A stretch of 64,000 nucleotides of DNA from Vibrio casei (GTDB lineage: Bacteria > Pseudomonadota > Gammaproteobacteria > Enterobacterales > Vibrionaceae), in the NCBI RefSeq assembly GCF_002218025.2, contig NZ_AP018680.1, positions 372,001 to 436,000 on the forward strand, given 5' to 3'. A program made the translations under genes and the position numbers. Below the pieces are notes generated by a model that was not told the origin of the DNA, made no database searches, and was given only the letters and a program-made list of their open reading frames with translations. Of the stretch, positions 1-10,337 are shown in pieces. How positions within the stretch are numbered: position 1 is the first letter of the stretch; every line of letters starts with the position of its first letter.

Positions 1-40
1 GCCTAAACCTTGAAGATCGGGAGCCTCGTGTGTCGCTCCA
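1..40 (+). pseudogene. 3' part of a recombined tRNA-Gly copy, cut by the window edge
   Basis: Positions 20-40 match the T-arm and acceptor end of the tRNA-Gly copies. Positions 1-19 do not match a normal tRNA-Gly but resemble the insertion in the decayed Gly copy at 1091-1196 (shared GCCTAAAC and ATCGGGA). The array therefore probably continues left of the window. This copy looks defective, but its 5' part is not visible. Confidence 0.5.
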
Positions 41-105
41 ATTTCTTGTTTAATTGAGAGGTTGGAAAGGTAAAGTTATCATTGTACTTAACAATGACAT
101 CCGGA

Positions 106-182
<77 letters not shown>

Positions 183-190
183 CATTAAAA

Positions 191-274
191 GATGTTATGA
201 ATAGGTTAGCTCGTCGGGCTCAGCACTTCATAAAATCGGCGAAGGACGTAGGTTTAAACCTGCTTCTGGAACCA
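191..274 (+). pseudogene. decayed fMet-like tRNA copy A
   Basis: The D-stem/anticodon 5' part (TAGCTCGTCGGGCTC) and the T-arm/acceptor 3' part ending in ACCA match tRNA-fMet. The anticodon loop is replaced by a longer AT-rich stretch (GCACTTCATAAAATCGGCG), and the acceptor 5' strand is lost. It cannot fold as a normal initiator. Confidence 0.75.
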
Positions 275-310
275 CATTAAAATAAATGGCTAAATTTAGC
301 GGTTTATTAC

Positions 311-386
311 GCGACACTAGCTCAGCTGGTAGAGCGCAACCTTGCCAAGGTTGAGGTCACGAGTTCGAGCCTCGTGTGTCGCTCCA
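311..386 (+). tRNA. tRNA-Gly (GCC), copy 1
   Basis: A 76-nt cloverleaf with encoded CCA, a 7-bp acceptor stem GCGACAC/GTGTCGC, anticodon loop CTTGCCAAG and T-loop TTCGAGC. It is close to E. coli glyV/X/Y-type tRNA-Gly, which occupies the same place near queG there. Confidence 0.95.
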
Positions 387-451
387 ATTTCTTACTTAAT
401 CGAGAAGTTGGAAAGGTAAAGTTTTCATTGTACTTAACAATGACATCCGGA

Positions 452-528
<77 letters not shown>

Positions 529-536
529 CATTAAAA

Positions 537-621
537 GATGTTATGAATAGGTTAGCTCGTCGGGCTCAGCACTTCATAAAATCGGCGAAGGATGTAGGTT
601 TAAATCCTACTTCTGGAACCA
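537..621 (+). pseudogene. decayed fMet-like tRNA copy B
   Basis: Same organisation as copy A. This copy keeps a perfect T-stem (GTAGG/CCTAC), unlike A and C, and has one extra base in that arm. The anticodon region is again the AT-rich replacement. Confidence 0.75.
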
Positions 622-658
622 ACATTAAAATAAATGGCTAAATTTAGTGGTTTATTAC

Positions 659-734
659 GCGACACTAGCTCAGCTGGTAGAGCGCAACCTTGCCAAGGTT
701 GAGGTCACGAGTTCGAGCCTCGTGTGTCGCTCCA
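659..734 (+). tRNA. tRNA-Gly (GCC), copy 2
   Basis: 76 nt, identical to the copy at 311-386, with encoded CCA. Confidence 0.95.
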
Positions 735-799
735 ATTTCTTGTTTAATCGAGCAGTTGGAAAGGTAAAGTTTTCATTGTACTTAACAATGACATCCGGA

Positions 800-876
<77 letters not shown>

Positions 877-884
877 CATTAAAA

Positions 885-968
885 GATGTTATGAACACGC
901 TAGCTCGTCGGGCTCAGCACTTCATAAAATCGGCGAAGGACGTAGGTTTAAAGCTGCTTCTGGAACCA
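885..968 (+). pseudogene. decayed fMet-like tRNA copy C
   Basis: Third copy of the decayed element. It differs from A and B in the D-arm 5' side (ATGAACACGC) and has a mismatched T-stem (AAAGCTGC). It still ends in GGAACCA. Confidence 0.75.
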
Positions 969-1004
969 CATTAAAATAAATGGCTAAATTTAGCGGTTTA
1001 TTAC

Positions 1005-1080
1005 GCGACACTAGCTCAGCTGGTAGAGCGCAACCTTGCCAAGGTTGAGGTCACGAGTTCGAGCCTCGTGTGTCGCTCCA
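1005..1080 (+). tRNA. tRNA-Gly (GCC), copy 3
   Basis: 76 nt, identical to the other two Gly copies. It is the last intact tRNA of the array. Confidence 0.95.
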
Positions 1081-1090
1081 AATTAGAATA

Positions 1091-1196
1091 CGAAACATGA
1101 GTGCACTTATGGCAAAGTGCAACCTAGTTAAGGTTGAAGTTACGCCTAAACTTTGTCTCTTTCTTAAAAGAGAATCGGGAATCTTGTGTAGCGATA
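1091..1196 (+). pseudogene. decayed tRNA-Gly copy with insertion
   Basis: The first half aligns to tRNA-Gly through the anticodon stem (AACCTAGTTAAGGTT in place of AACCTTGCCAAGGTT). An insertion (about 1144-1175) then interrupts the variable/T region, before a degraded acceptor end (TGTGTAGCG). The insertion shares GCCTAAAC with the truncated copy at the window start, so both array flanks carry related decayed Gly copies. Confidence 0.6.
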
Positions 1197-1202
1197 AAAA
1201 AT

Positions 1203-1233
1203 AAAAAACGATCTCATTGGAGATCGTTTTTTA
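1203..1233 (+). terminator. Rho-independent terminator of the tRNA array
   Basis: Stem CGATCTC/GAGATCG with loop ATTG, flanked by A6 and T6 tracts. It lies just after the last decayed tRNA. Confidence 0.85.
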
Positions 1234-1462
1234 TTCTCTGCAATATATGATAAACCCTATGATTACGGTTAACTTAAAATCTAGGTGTGATGATTCTTAA
1301 AATATAAATTCAGTTTTGACTGGATTTCTGCTCTTTGAATACTAAGATTTATATCTTGAAGCATTATGTTGCTTCGAATCGATACTCTGCTAGTGATAAC
1401 ATTCCTTGTATATATACCGTCTACTGCATGATGGTTGTATATATTTCCAGGAAATAAACTAT

Positions 1463-1772
1463 TTATCTACATATTTATCCACAGACTATATTTTGTGGAT
1501 AAGTTGGTGTGTAAGTTGTTTTTTAGTTGTAGTAAAGCAGTACTTTGGATGGATCTATTCGTTTTTATATTATTTAAACAAAAGGTTTAATTTTATCTAA
1601 GGTATTGTTTTTACTTTGCTTTATTTTATTCCTGTATAAAAAAACAGGGGTATAAAAGGATCTTTATTTGATTTTTACTTGATCTTTATCATTTATTTTG
1701 AATGTGTTTAACTTTTTGTTACGCCCTGTCACATCGTTAATTTTGTCACTTTTTCCACATATCAATAATTTT
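1463..1772. promoter_or_regulatory. DnaA-box cluster in datA-like position
   Basis: This lies in the ~550-bp gene-free AT-rich gap between the tRNA array and queG. Two perfect DnaA boxes face each other: TTATCCACA at 1475-1483 and TGTGGATAA at 1494-1502. One-mismatch boxes are TTATCTACA (1463-1471), TGTGTTTAA (1703-1711) and TTTTCCACA (1751-1759). The last abuts a near-consensus IHF site at 1760-1772 (TATCAA-N4-TTT). In E. coli the DnaA-titrating/inactivating locus datA lies between the glyVXY tRNA genes and queG, so position and content both suggest a datA counterpart. Function is inferred. No convincing gene is seen in 1234-1787. Confidence 0.55.
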
Positions 1773-1787
1773 TGGAGATTCATATCA

Positions 1788-2906
1788 CTAAGCATCCCTT
1801 GGTAAGCCTTTTCCTATAATTCTAACTAAACGTTCTAGTTTAGTATTTCGTTCTAAATTTTTGTGTTTATTGCGTTGTTCTGATAAAGCCCAGTGTATAT
1901 GTATATCAAGTACATTGGATATACCTAAGCGAGACTCAAGGACTTTTATAATGCTTTCTGAAAAAGGAGCATTGCCAAGCGCTACGGCAATATTTCGAAG
2001 CCACTGCTGATGCCCAATTCTGCGTATAGCAGAGCCTTCCATATTTTTTAAAAAATCAGGTTCATTCCACTGGAATAAAGATATTAAGCTAGCATCTTGA
2101 AAAATATCTTTACGATGAAATGCTTCTTGCGTTGTGACATCTGCTTCTCTATTCCATGGGCACACTAACTGGCAATCATCACAACCATATATTCTATTGC
2201 CCATCTTCGAGCGTAAGTTTTCAGGAATAATGCCATTAAACTCGATAGTCAGGTATGAGATGCATAAGCGGGCATCAATTACGCCTTCTTCGACAATCGC
2301 ATTGGTTGGGCATGAGGTCATACAAGCTGTGCATTTCCCACATTGATTGGTTTGAGGCAGATCGATTGGCAGAGGGATATCAACTAAGAGCTCTCCTAAA
2401 AAAAACCATGATCCTGCTTCTTTATCTAAAATTAAAGAATGTTTACCAGCCCAGCCTAATCCAGCTTTTTGAGCTAACGGTCTTTCTAAGATAGGGGCGG
2501 AATCAACAAAAGGACGATAGCCTAATTGTCCAACTTCTTGCTCTATCTTCTGTCCTAATTTCTTTAATTGATTTCGGATTAATTTATGATAATCACGACC
2601 TAAGGAGTAGCGGCTAATGTAGGCTTGATTTGGATCAGAAAGGTTGGATGCAAATTGTGCTTCTGGAGGAAGGTAATCCATGCGAACACTGATTACTCTA
2701 ATGGTACCTGGGTGCAGTTCTGCTGGACGAGCTCGCATCATGCCATGTCTCGCCATCCAATCCATTTCACCATGGTAGCCAGCATCAAGCCAACGTTGCA
2801 GTTGGGCTTCATGATCACTGAGATCAATATCGGTAATTCCAACTTTCTGAAACCCTAGCTCTTGTCCCCAGATTTTTATATTGTCAGCGAGTTCATTGTA
2901 GTTCAT
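1788..2906 (-). CDS. queG: epoxyqueuosine reductase QueG
   Basis: Reduces epoxyqueuosine to queuosine, the last step of Q modification at the wobble base of GUN-anticodon tRNAs, in the cytoplasm. The 372-residue protein has the N-terminal cobalamin-binding region and two 4Fe-4S clusters: CGKCTACMTSCP around residue 190 and a CDDCQLVCPWN motif about 50 residues later. It ends in a HEAT-like tail. The gene is transcribed away from tsaE and has no partner. In E. coli an nnr gene follows between queG and tsaE. Here only ~250 bp separate the two, so nnr is absent from this locus. Confidence 0.95.
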   Translation of the reverse strand: MNYNELADNIKIWGQELGFQKVGITDIDLSDHEAQLQRWLDAGYHGEMDWMARHGMMRARPAELHPGTIRVISVRMDYLPPEAQFASNLSDPNQAYISRYSLGRDYHKLIRNQLKKLGQKIEQEVGQLGYRPFVDSAPILERPLAQKAGLGWAGKHSLILDKEAGSWFFLGELLVDIPLPIDLPQTNQCGKCTACMTSCPTNAIVEEGVIDARLCISYLTIEFNGIIPENLRSKMGNRIYGCDDCQLVCPWNREADVTTQEAFHRKDIFQDASLISLFQWNEPDFLKNMEGSAIRRIGHQQWLRNIAVALGNAPFSESIIKVLESRLGISNVLDIHIHWALSEQRNKHKNLERNTKLERLVRIIGKGLPRDA

Positions 2907-3201
2907 GTTGAATTGGCTATTTTAGGCATAAAGAATAGACTAAATTCTAGCATGAGTTAGGAGTATGCTTCGATTAGAATTGAATGATGATAGATAAATT
3001 TGAGGTGATTTGACGTCATTTATATATTATTTTGACACTTTATTTAGAATTTAGCGTCAATATGTAGAATAATAGGGCGTTTGAGATCTTGTCTCTTTAA
3101 AGTAAGTCAGTTTACTATCGTGATTTATCGCTTTTGATATTGAACGCGATAGGCACTTTATGCTAATCAACAATGTTTTTGTTATGGGTAACAACAATCT
3201 T

Positions 3202-3666
3202 ATGAGTACAAAGCAAGCAATTTTAATCGATGAAATCGCCACTATTCACCTTGGCACTCAGCTTGCTAATCTATGCTCTCAGCAAACAACAATCTATCTT
3301 CATGGTGATTTAGGGGCAGGGAAGACAACATTCAGTCGTGGTTTTGTTCGCGCTCTGGGGCATGTCGGTAATGTTAAAAGCCCAACCTATACGTTAGTTG
3401 AACCTTATCAATTGGATAAGTGGCAGGTTTATCATTTTGATTTATATCGTCTGGCTGATCCTGAAGAATTAGAATACATGGGTATTCGTGATTATTTTAC
3501 GGCTGATGCTATCTGTTTGGTTGAGTGGCCAGAAAAAGGAGTTGGGATGCTACCAGATCCCGATCTTGATATTGAGCTACGCTATTTAGAAACACAAAGA
3601 CAAGTATTGATCACTGCAAATAGTGAATATGGACAAGCGTTATTAAATAAATTGGAGTTGTGTTGA
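3202..3666 (+). CDS. tsaE: tRNA t6A37 synthesis ATPase TsaE
   Basis: ATPase that works with TsaB, TsaC and TsaD to make N6-threonylcarbamoyladenosine at A37 of ANN-decoding tRNAs. The Walker A motif GDLGAGKT is clear. The motifs [17 protein letters not shown] and [10 protein letters not shown] are typical of the family. The start at 3202 gives about the same N-terminal length as E. coli TsaE. An upstream in-frame ATG at 3160 would add 14 residues with no family support, so the exact start is uncertain. It is first gene of the tsaE-amiB-mutL-miaA operon and overlaps amiB by 7 bp. Confidence 0.93.
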   Translation: MSTKQAILIDEIATIHLGTQLANLCSQQTTIYLHGDLGAGKTTFSRGFVRALGHVGNVKSPTYTLVEPYQLDKWQVYHFDLYRLADPEELEYMGIRDYFTADAICLVEWPEKGVGMLPDPDLDIELRYLETQRQVLITANSEYGQALLNKLELC

Positions 3667-5393
3667 AATATTTTCATTTGAGAGCAGTGTATTTGTTCAT
3701 AACTTTATTGTTAGGGATGTCATTTCAAGTTTCCGCGAATACATTGAATAGTATTCGTGTATGGCCCTCGCCCCATGACACTCGTGTTGTTATGGATATG
3801 GGCACAGAACCAACTTTTAGCTATTTTACCTTATCGAGCCCTGACCGTATTGTGGTTGATATCAAAAATACTACGCTAAAAACATCGCTACCAATTAAGG
3901 TGACAGACAGTAAAGTATTAACCAAAATTCGCCAAAGTAGTGCTCCAGAAACCGGGACTTATCGCCTGGTCTTTGAATTGAAAAAATCAGTGAAACCAGA
4001 AGTATTTAAATTACCACCAACAGCTGATGGACAATATGGTCACCGTTTGGTTGTGGATTTTTCACATGACGATTCAGGCTCTATTGATCATTCTAGTCTG
4101 GTTAATGTTTCTGCCCCTGCTGTGACTAAGCCGCTCTCAACAGTCAATTCTCGAGTGCCAACAAAGATTGTTGTCGCCATTGATCCAGGTCATGGTGGTG
4201 AGGACCCTGGGTCAATTGGTCCTACTCGTAAATATGAAAAACACATTACTTTAGCTGTTGCCAAAAAAGTGGTAGCTAAGCTTAATGCGACATCAAACAT
4301 TCATGCGGTATTAACTCGTACCGGCGATTATTATGTTAATTTGAATAAACGTTCCGAAATTGCTCGTAAAAATAAAGCATTATTATTGGTCTCTATTCAT
4401 GCTGACAGTTACACCACTTCAGGGCCTCGAGGAGCATCGGTATTTGTATTAAGTACTCGACGTGCCAACACTGAAATTGGACGCTGGGTTGTAAAAAAAG
4501 AAGAGCAATCTGAATTGCTTGGCGGTGGTGGAATCTTATTATCGAAAAATAGTAATGATAGAAACGTGAGTCAGACGGTATTGGATTTACAATTTAGTCA
4601 TTCTCAAACGGAAGGCAATAAACTGGCCTTACATGTGATTAAGGAATTAAAGCAGATCACTCGTATGCATACTTCAAAACCAGTATATGCGAGCTTGGCA
4701 GTATTAAAATCTCCTGATATACCATCCATTTTGGTTGAAACGGGCTTTATTTCTAACCCCGCGGAAGAAAAGCTACTGGTTCAGAATTACCATCAAGATA
4801 AGTTAGCCGGTGCGATTTCGAATGCGGTTAAACAATATTTTAAAGAGAACCCTCCGGAAGGCATGATTGTGGTGAGCCACCCGTCGGGAGCCACTCATAA
4901 AGTAAGAAGCGGTGAATCGCTATCGGTTATTGCACAAAATTATGGCACAACAACCGCGAATTTAATTAAGTGGAATAATTTGAAGAGCACTAGTTTAGCG
5001 GTTGGACAAGAGCTGAAAGTGGCTTCGCCTGCAGTGGTTAAATCAAATACAGTAGAGTCAACACCTACTGCATTATCGTATAATTCCAATGTCGTCACTT
5101 ATGTTGTTAAACGGGGCGATTATTTGGGTAAAATTGCAGAGCAATATTCAGTATCGGTAAGCAGTATTAAAACTCAAAATAACTTACGTTCAAACACATT
5201 AAAGTTAGGGCAAACATTGAGCATTACCGTTAAAAGCCCTGTTAAAGCGACAACTTATAAAGTAAGGCGTGGTGACTTTTTAGGTAAAATAGCCGATAAA
5301 TATGGCGTAAGTGTTTCTGAATTACGCAAGGTGAATAACTTACGTTCAGACAGTTTGGCGGTTGGACAAAAGCTGACAATACCACAATCATAA
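3660..5393 (+). CDS. amiB: N-acetylmuramoyl-L-alanine amidase AmiB with three LysM domains
   Basis: Periplasmic zinc amidase that removes stem peptides from peptidoglycan during cell separation, normally activated by EnvC/NlpD-type proteins. A signal peptide (about residues 1-27) is followed by an AMIN domain, an Amidase_3 domain with zinc ligands in [11 protein letters not shown], an E in KYEKHIT and SIHADS, and three C-terminal LysM repeats (about 412-455, 480-522, 532-575). The start is GTG, inside the end of tsaE. At 577 residues it is longer than E. coli AmiB, which has a single LysM. The extra length is the linker and added LysM copies. Confidence 0.95.
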   Translation: MLKYFHLRAVYLFITLLLGMSFQVSANTLNSIRVWPSPHDTRVVMDMGTEPTFSYFTLSSPDRIVVDIKNTTLKTSLPIKVTDSKVLTKIRQSSAPETGTYRLVFELKKSVKPEVFKLPPTADGQYGHRLVVDFSHDDSGSIDHSSLVNVSAPAVTKPLSTVNSRVPTKIVVAIDPGHGGEDPGSIGPTRKYEKHITLAVAKKVVAKLNATSNIHAVLTRTGDYYVNLNKRSEIARKNKALLLVSIHADSYTTSGPRGASVFVLSTRRANTEIGRWVVKKEEQSELLGGGGILLSKNSNDRNVSQTVLDLQFSHSQTEGNKLALHVIKELKQITRMHTSKPVYASLAVLKSPDIPSILVETGFISNPAEEKLLVQNYHQDKLAGAISNAVKQYFKENPPEGMIVVSHPSGATHKVRSGESLSVIAQNYGTTTANLIKWNNLKSTSLAVGQELKVASPAVVKSNTVESTPTALSYNSNVVTYVVKRGDYLGKIAEQYSVSVSSIKTQNNLRSNTLKLGQTLSITVKSPVKATTYKVRRGDFLGKIADKYGVSVSELRKVNNLRSDSLAVGQKLTIPQS

Positions 5394-5419
5394 TTCACTC
5401 TTAATGGTGTAATAGCGTT

Positions 5420-7390
5420 ATGGCAATTAAAATTTTACCGGCTCGACTGGCGAACCAAATTGCCGCTGGTGAAGTGGTGGAACGCCCTGCATCAGTTGTT
5501 AAAGAGTTAGTTGAAAATAGCATTGATTCAGGGGCAACTCGTATTGATGTTGATATTGAAAAAGGTGGCAGTAAATTAATCCGGGTTAGAGATAATGGAT
5601 CGGGTATTGAAAAGGATGAGCTCAGCTTAGCTTTGAGCCGCCATGCTACATCTAAAATCCATAGTTTAGATGACCTTGAAGCCATTCTTAGTTTAGGCTT
5701 TCGTGGTGAAGCACTGGCCAGTATTAGTTCTGTATCACGTTTAACATTAACTTCTCGTACCGCCACTCAATCTGAAGCTTGGTCAGCTTATGCGGAAGGT
5801 CGTGATATGGCGGTTCAATTAACGCCTGCGGCCCATCCTGTCGGAACGACGGTTGAAGTGGTCGATCTCTTCTTTAATACCCCGGCACGCCGAAAATTTC
5901 TTAGAACGGAAAAAACCGAATTTACTCATATTGATGAATTGCTCAAGCGTATCGCTTTAAGCTGTTTCTCGATTTCAATAACACTACGCCACAATGGTAA
6001 TGTGATTCGGCAGTACCGTGCAGCGAAAACAGATATTCAGATTGAAAAGCGAGTGTCCGCGGTATGCGGATCTCGCTTTATGGATCATGCTGTTGCGATC
6101 ACACTTGATCATGATGAGCTTAAATTAAAAGGGTGGATAACCACACCTGATGGCGCACGCAGTCAAAGTGACTTACAGTATTGCTATGTAAATGGCCGTA
6201 TGATGCGTGATAAGTTGATCAATCATGCTATTCGCCAAAGTTATGAGTCTGCATTAAGACCAGAGCAATTCGCCACTTATGTACTCTTTATTGATATTGA
6301 TCCTCACCAAGTTGATGTGAATGTACATCCTGCAAAACATGAAGTTCGGTTTCATCAGTCGCGTTTAGTCCACGACTTTATCTACCAAGCATTGAGTGAT
6401 GCACTGACACAAAGCATTGAGCTTGTGAAGCCATCTATTGCCAAATCGGCTTATGCGACACCATCGCATTTTAATGCTCAAGGCGATGATTATTCAGTGC
6501 AAGAGCCTGCTGTATCGTCTTTCTTAACTAAAAAACCAACCGATTTAAATCAATGGATTAGTGACGATGTTTTGATAAATAGTGACAGCGTAAAACCAAA
6601 GAGAAATCATCACCCTAACATGGCTTCTTCGAGCATTCAGCGAAAACAAACGGAGGCTTATCGAGCATTATTCGAGCCTGTTTTCCAAACACCTTGTATG
6701 GATGATAGTGGTGTTGCAGTCGATAGCTCGGATACAACAGAGTTAATCAAGCCGGGATTGCAAGGCAGTGATTCATTAACAAGTAAAGTCTTCAGAAATG
6801 AAGCGAGTAAAGTCGGAACCACGTTATTTCAAGTCACTGAATTAGGCAAAGCATTAACGATTTTAGAAGGGCAATACTTATTGATGCAAAATGGGCATGG
6901 TTGTTTATTGGTGGACTTAAATAAAGCGGCCAAACTTAGGGTTGAAGGACAATTAAGGCTAGCCGATAATCAAGCTTTGAAATCACAGCCATTATTAATT
7001 CCATTAAGCCTTCCAATGACTTTAGATGACATGGCGATTGTTGCGATAAACCATCAGGTATTCTCTCAGCTTGGACTTGATTTAAAAGCGAAAGGAAAAA
7101 ACACTATCATGGTGATGGGGGTGCCTCAGCCACTACGTCAACAGAACCTACAACAGTTAATTCCTCAATTATTCGATTATTTGAAATCTCAATCCACAAT
7201 TAATATGGGGTTGATTACCCAGTGGATAACGAGCAAGATTGTTGAGAATAAATCGCAATATACTTTTTCTGAAGCGATTCAAATTGTGTCAGATCTTGAG
7301 CATATTTGGGGCAAGGAGCTGCCTTTCAACCACTATAATTGGATTCAACCTGTAGATTTTTCTGCACCTATTTCGGCATTGCTATCATGA
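5420..7390 (+). CDS. mutL: DNA mismatch repair protein MutL
   Basis: Couples MutS mismatch recognition to MutH nicking and UvrD unwinding. The N-terminal GHKL ATPase shows [16 protein letters not shown], the HATSKI stretch and [10 protein letters not shown]. The PARRKFL and [13 protein letters not shown] motifs follow, then a variable linker and C-terminal dimerisation domain (about 470-656). No DQHA-type endonuclease motif is seen, as expected where MutH is used. The stop overlaps the miaA start (ATGA), so the two are translationally coupled. Confidence 0.96.
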   Translation: MAIKILPARLANQIAAGEVVERPASVVKELVENSIDSGATRIDVDIEKGGSKLIRVRDNGSGIEKDELSLALSRHATSKIHSLDDLEAILSLGFRGEALASISSVSRLTLTSRTATQSEAWSAYAEGRDMAVQLTPAAHPVGTTVEVVDLFFNTPARRKFLRTEKTEFTHIDELLKRIALSCFSISITLRHNGNVIRQYRAAKTDIQIEKRVSAVCGSRFMDHAVAITLDHDELKLKGWITTPDGARSQSDLQYCYVNGRMMRDKLINHAIRQSYESALRPEQFATYVLFIDIDPHQVDVNVHPAKHEVRFHQSRLVHDFIYQALSDALTQSIELVKPSIAKSAYATPSHFNAQGDDYSVQEPAVSSFLTKKPTDLNQWISDDVLINSDSVKPKRNHHPNMASSSIQRKQTEAYRALFEPVFQTPCMDDSGVAVDSSDTTELIKPGLQGSDSLTSKVFRNEASKVGTTLFQVTELGKALTILEGQYLLMQNGHGCLLVDLNKAAKLRVEGQLRLADNQALKSQPLLIPLSLPMTLDDMAIVAINHQVFSQLGLDLKAKGKNTIMVMGVPQPLRQQNLQQLIPQLFDYLKSQSTINMGLITQWITSKIVENKSQYTFSEAIQIVSDLEHIWGKELPFNHYNWIQPVDFSAPISALLS

Positions 7391-8319
7391 CTCAATCATC
7401 ATTACCTCTTGCTCTTTTTCTTATGGGGCCTACCGCCTCAGGAAAAACGGAACTTGCTATCCGCCTAAGAGAAAAGTTTCCAGTGGAAATCATCAGTGTA
7501 GACTCCGCTTTGATTTATAAAGGAATGAATATTGGAACGGCTAAGCCAAGTGCGGAGGAGCTGGCGCTTGCCCCACATCGGTTAATTGATATTTTAGAAC
7601 CGAATCAGTCGTACTCCGCTGCGGATTTTCGTAAAGATGCATTACGTGAAATGGCAGATATAGTAGCGCAAGGCAAGATCCCATTGTTAGTGGGAGGCAC
7701 CATGTTGTATTACAAATCGTTACTTGATGGTTTATCACCGTTGCCTGCAGCAGATGCACATATTCGTCAGCAAATTGAACAAGAAGCAAAAGATAAAGGC
7801 TGGGAGGCTTTACATAAGGAACTTGCCGAGGTCGATCCTGTCTCAGCTAAGAGGATTCACCCCAATGATCCTCAGCGTTTGTCACGTGCCTTGGAAGTTT
7901 TTCGTATTTCAGGCAAAAGCTTAACGGAATTGACTGAACAAAAAGGAGAAGCTATTCCTTATCGAGTAAAGCAATTTGCTGTGATGCCAAAAGAAAGAGC
8001 TGAGCTACACCGTCGGATCGAACTGCGTTTTGATAAAATGCTCGAAGCGGGTTTTGAGCAAGAAGTGAAAGATTTACATCAACGAGATGATCTTCACCTT
8101 GATCTACCTGCCATTCGTTGTGTAGGGTATCGTCAGATGTGGGAATATTTAGATGGTACTGGCACACTCGAGGATGCGATTTTCCGAGGAGTATGTGCTA
8201 CTCGTCAATTAGCGAAAAGGCAAGTTACTTGGCTACGCAGTTGGGATGAGTTGACATGGCTTGATAGTGAAGATATTGATGCTTCTTTAGCACTTTTATC
8301 TGAGGCTATTGATGTTTGA
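7387..8319 (+). CDS. miaA: tRNA dimethylallyltransferase MiaA
   Basis: Transfers a dimethylallyl group to N6 of A37 in tRNAs reading UNN codons. The P-loop GPTASGKT lies near residue 14, with [19 protein letters not shown], the [10 protein letters not shown] motif and the C-terminal [12 protein letters not shown]. The start at 7387 (ATGA overlap with mutL) matches the family N-terminus. An open frame extending upstream to 7339 only reads mutL out of frame. Confidence 0.96.
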   Translation: MTQSSLPLALFLMGPTASGKTELAIRLREKFPVEIISVDSALIYKGMNIGTAKPSAEELALAPHRLIDILEPNQSYSAADFRKDALREMADIVAQGKIPLLVGGTMLYYKSLLDGLSPLPAADAHIRQQIEQEAKDKGWEALHKELAEVDPVSAKRIHPNDPQRLSRALEVFRISGKSLTELTEQKGEAIPYRVKQFAVMPKERAELHRRIELRFDKMLEAGFEQEVKDLHQRDDLHLDLPAIRCVGYRQMWEYLDGTGTLEDAIFRGVCATRQLAKRQVTWLRSWDELTWLDSEDIDASLALLSEAIDV

Positions 8320-8951
<632 letters not shown>

Positions 8952-9001
8952 TAATTATTTGTTAATGCAGAATCATCAACAATCATTAAGGAGCAAACTG
9001 C

Positions 9002-10309
9002 TTGTTTGACCGTTATGAAGCCGGTGAGCAGGCTGTACTTGTTCACGTCAACTTCACACAAGAAGGTGAGTGGGAAGACCTCAGCGAATTCGAAATGCTG
9101 GTGTCTTCTGCTGGCGTCACATCGCTACAAGTTGTAACAGGCAGCCGCCAATCTCCGCACACGAAATACTATGTAGGGACAGGTAAAGCTCAAGAAATTG
9201 CAGACACAGTAAAAGCGCTAGGGGCTGAGATTGTGATTTTTAATCACGCTTTGTCACCTGCACAAGAGCGAAATTTAGAATATTTATGTCAGTGTCGAGT
9301 TCTTGACCGTACCGGTCTTATTTTAGATATATTTGCTCAACGAGCGAGAACGCACGAAGGTAAATTGCAAGTTGAACTGGCGCAGTTACGCCATTTATCA
9401 ACCCGCTTGATTCGTGGTTGGACTCACTTAGAGCGTCAAAAAGGTGGTATTGGTTTACGTGGACCGGGTGAAACCCAGTTGGAAACGGATAGACGTTTAT
9501 TGCGTGAACGAATTAAAGCCATTTTGCGTCGCTTAGCAAAAGTTGCTAAGCAGCGAGAGCAAGGCCGTAAAGCAAGGCAAAGAGCGGAAATTCCGACCAT
9601 TTCTCTTGTGGGTTATACCAATGCGGGAAAATCAACCTTATTTAACTGCATCACGGATGCTGGTGTTTATGCTGCCGATCAGTTATTCGCAACGCTTGAT
9701 CCTACTTTAAGAAAGATAGAGCTCGATGATGTCGGAACATCAATCCTAGCCGATACCGTAGGATTTATTCGTCATTTACCTCATGATCTGGTCGCTGCAT
9801 TTAAAGCAACATTGCAAGAAACGCAAGAAGCTGACATTTTGTTACATGTTGTGGATGCAAGTGATGACCGTTTTCGTGAGAATATCCATGCGGTAAATGA
9901 AGTGCTTGAAGAGATTGATGCCCATGAAGTTCCATCACTTTTGGTGATGAACAAGATTGATAGTATGGATGGTCAGAAACCGAGAATAGAACGAGATGAT
10001 GAAGGTATCCCTCGTTTAGTCTGGGTTTCAGCAATGGAAGGACTAGGCATTGATCTACTTTTCACTGCGTTAACTGAGCGCTTAGCAAGCCAAATAGTTC
10101 AATATCAGTTGTGTATACCTCCTATGCATCAAGGTCGAATTCGGAGTGTTTTTTTTCAAATGAATGTTATTCAAGCGGAAAAATATGACGATGAAGGTAA
10201 TTTATTGATCGATATTCGAATGCAACAAGTTGATTGGTTAAGATTAGAGAAAAGAGAAGGGGCAGTTTTGAGTGACTTTATCGTCACAAACATGGCTGCT
10301 ACAGTATAA
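9002..10309 (+). CDS. hflX: ribosome-splitting GTPase HflX
   Basis: OBG-like GTPase that binds and splits stalled or heat-damaged 70S ribosomes. N-terminal HflX domain (about 1-200, with GPGETQLETDRR), then a G domain with GYTNAGKST (G1), DTVGFI (G3) and NKID (G4). The start is TTG at 9002, chosen because MFDRYEAGEQ matches the E. coli N-terminus and AAGGAG lies a few bases upstream. No earlier ATG is in frame. Confidence 0.95.
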   Translation: MFDRYEAGEQAVLVHVNFTQEGEWEDLSEFEMLVSSAGVTSLQVVTGSRQSPHTKYYVGTGKAQEIADTVKALGAEIVIFNHALSPAQERNLEYLCQCRVLDRTGLILDIFAQRARTHEGKLQVELAQLRHLSTRLIRGWTHLERQKGGIGLRGPGETQLETDRRLLRERIKAILRRLAKVAKQREQGRKARQRAEIPTISLVGYTNAGKSTLFNCITDAGVYAADQLFATLDPTLRKIELDDVGTSILADTVGFIRHLPHDLVAAFKATLQETQEADILLHVVDASDDRFRENIHAVNEVLEEIDAHEVPSLLVMNKIDSMDGQKPRIERDDEGIPRLVWVSAMEGLGIDLLFTALTERLASQIVQYQLCIPPMHQGRIRSVFFQMNVIQAEKYDDEGNLLIDIRMQQVDWLRLEKREGAVLSDFIVTNMAATV

Positions 10310-10337
10310 CGTCATATCTATACGATGGAGCTTTCTA

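Noticed and set aside
1406..1600. 64-codon open frame in the gap before queG
   Set aside because: No ribosome-binding site, aromatic-rich unlikely composition, and it lies over the DnaA-box cluster.
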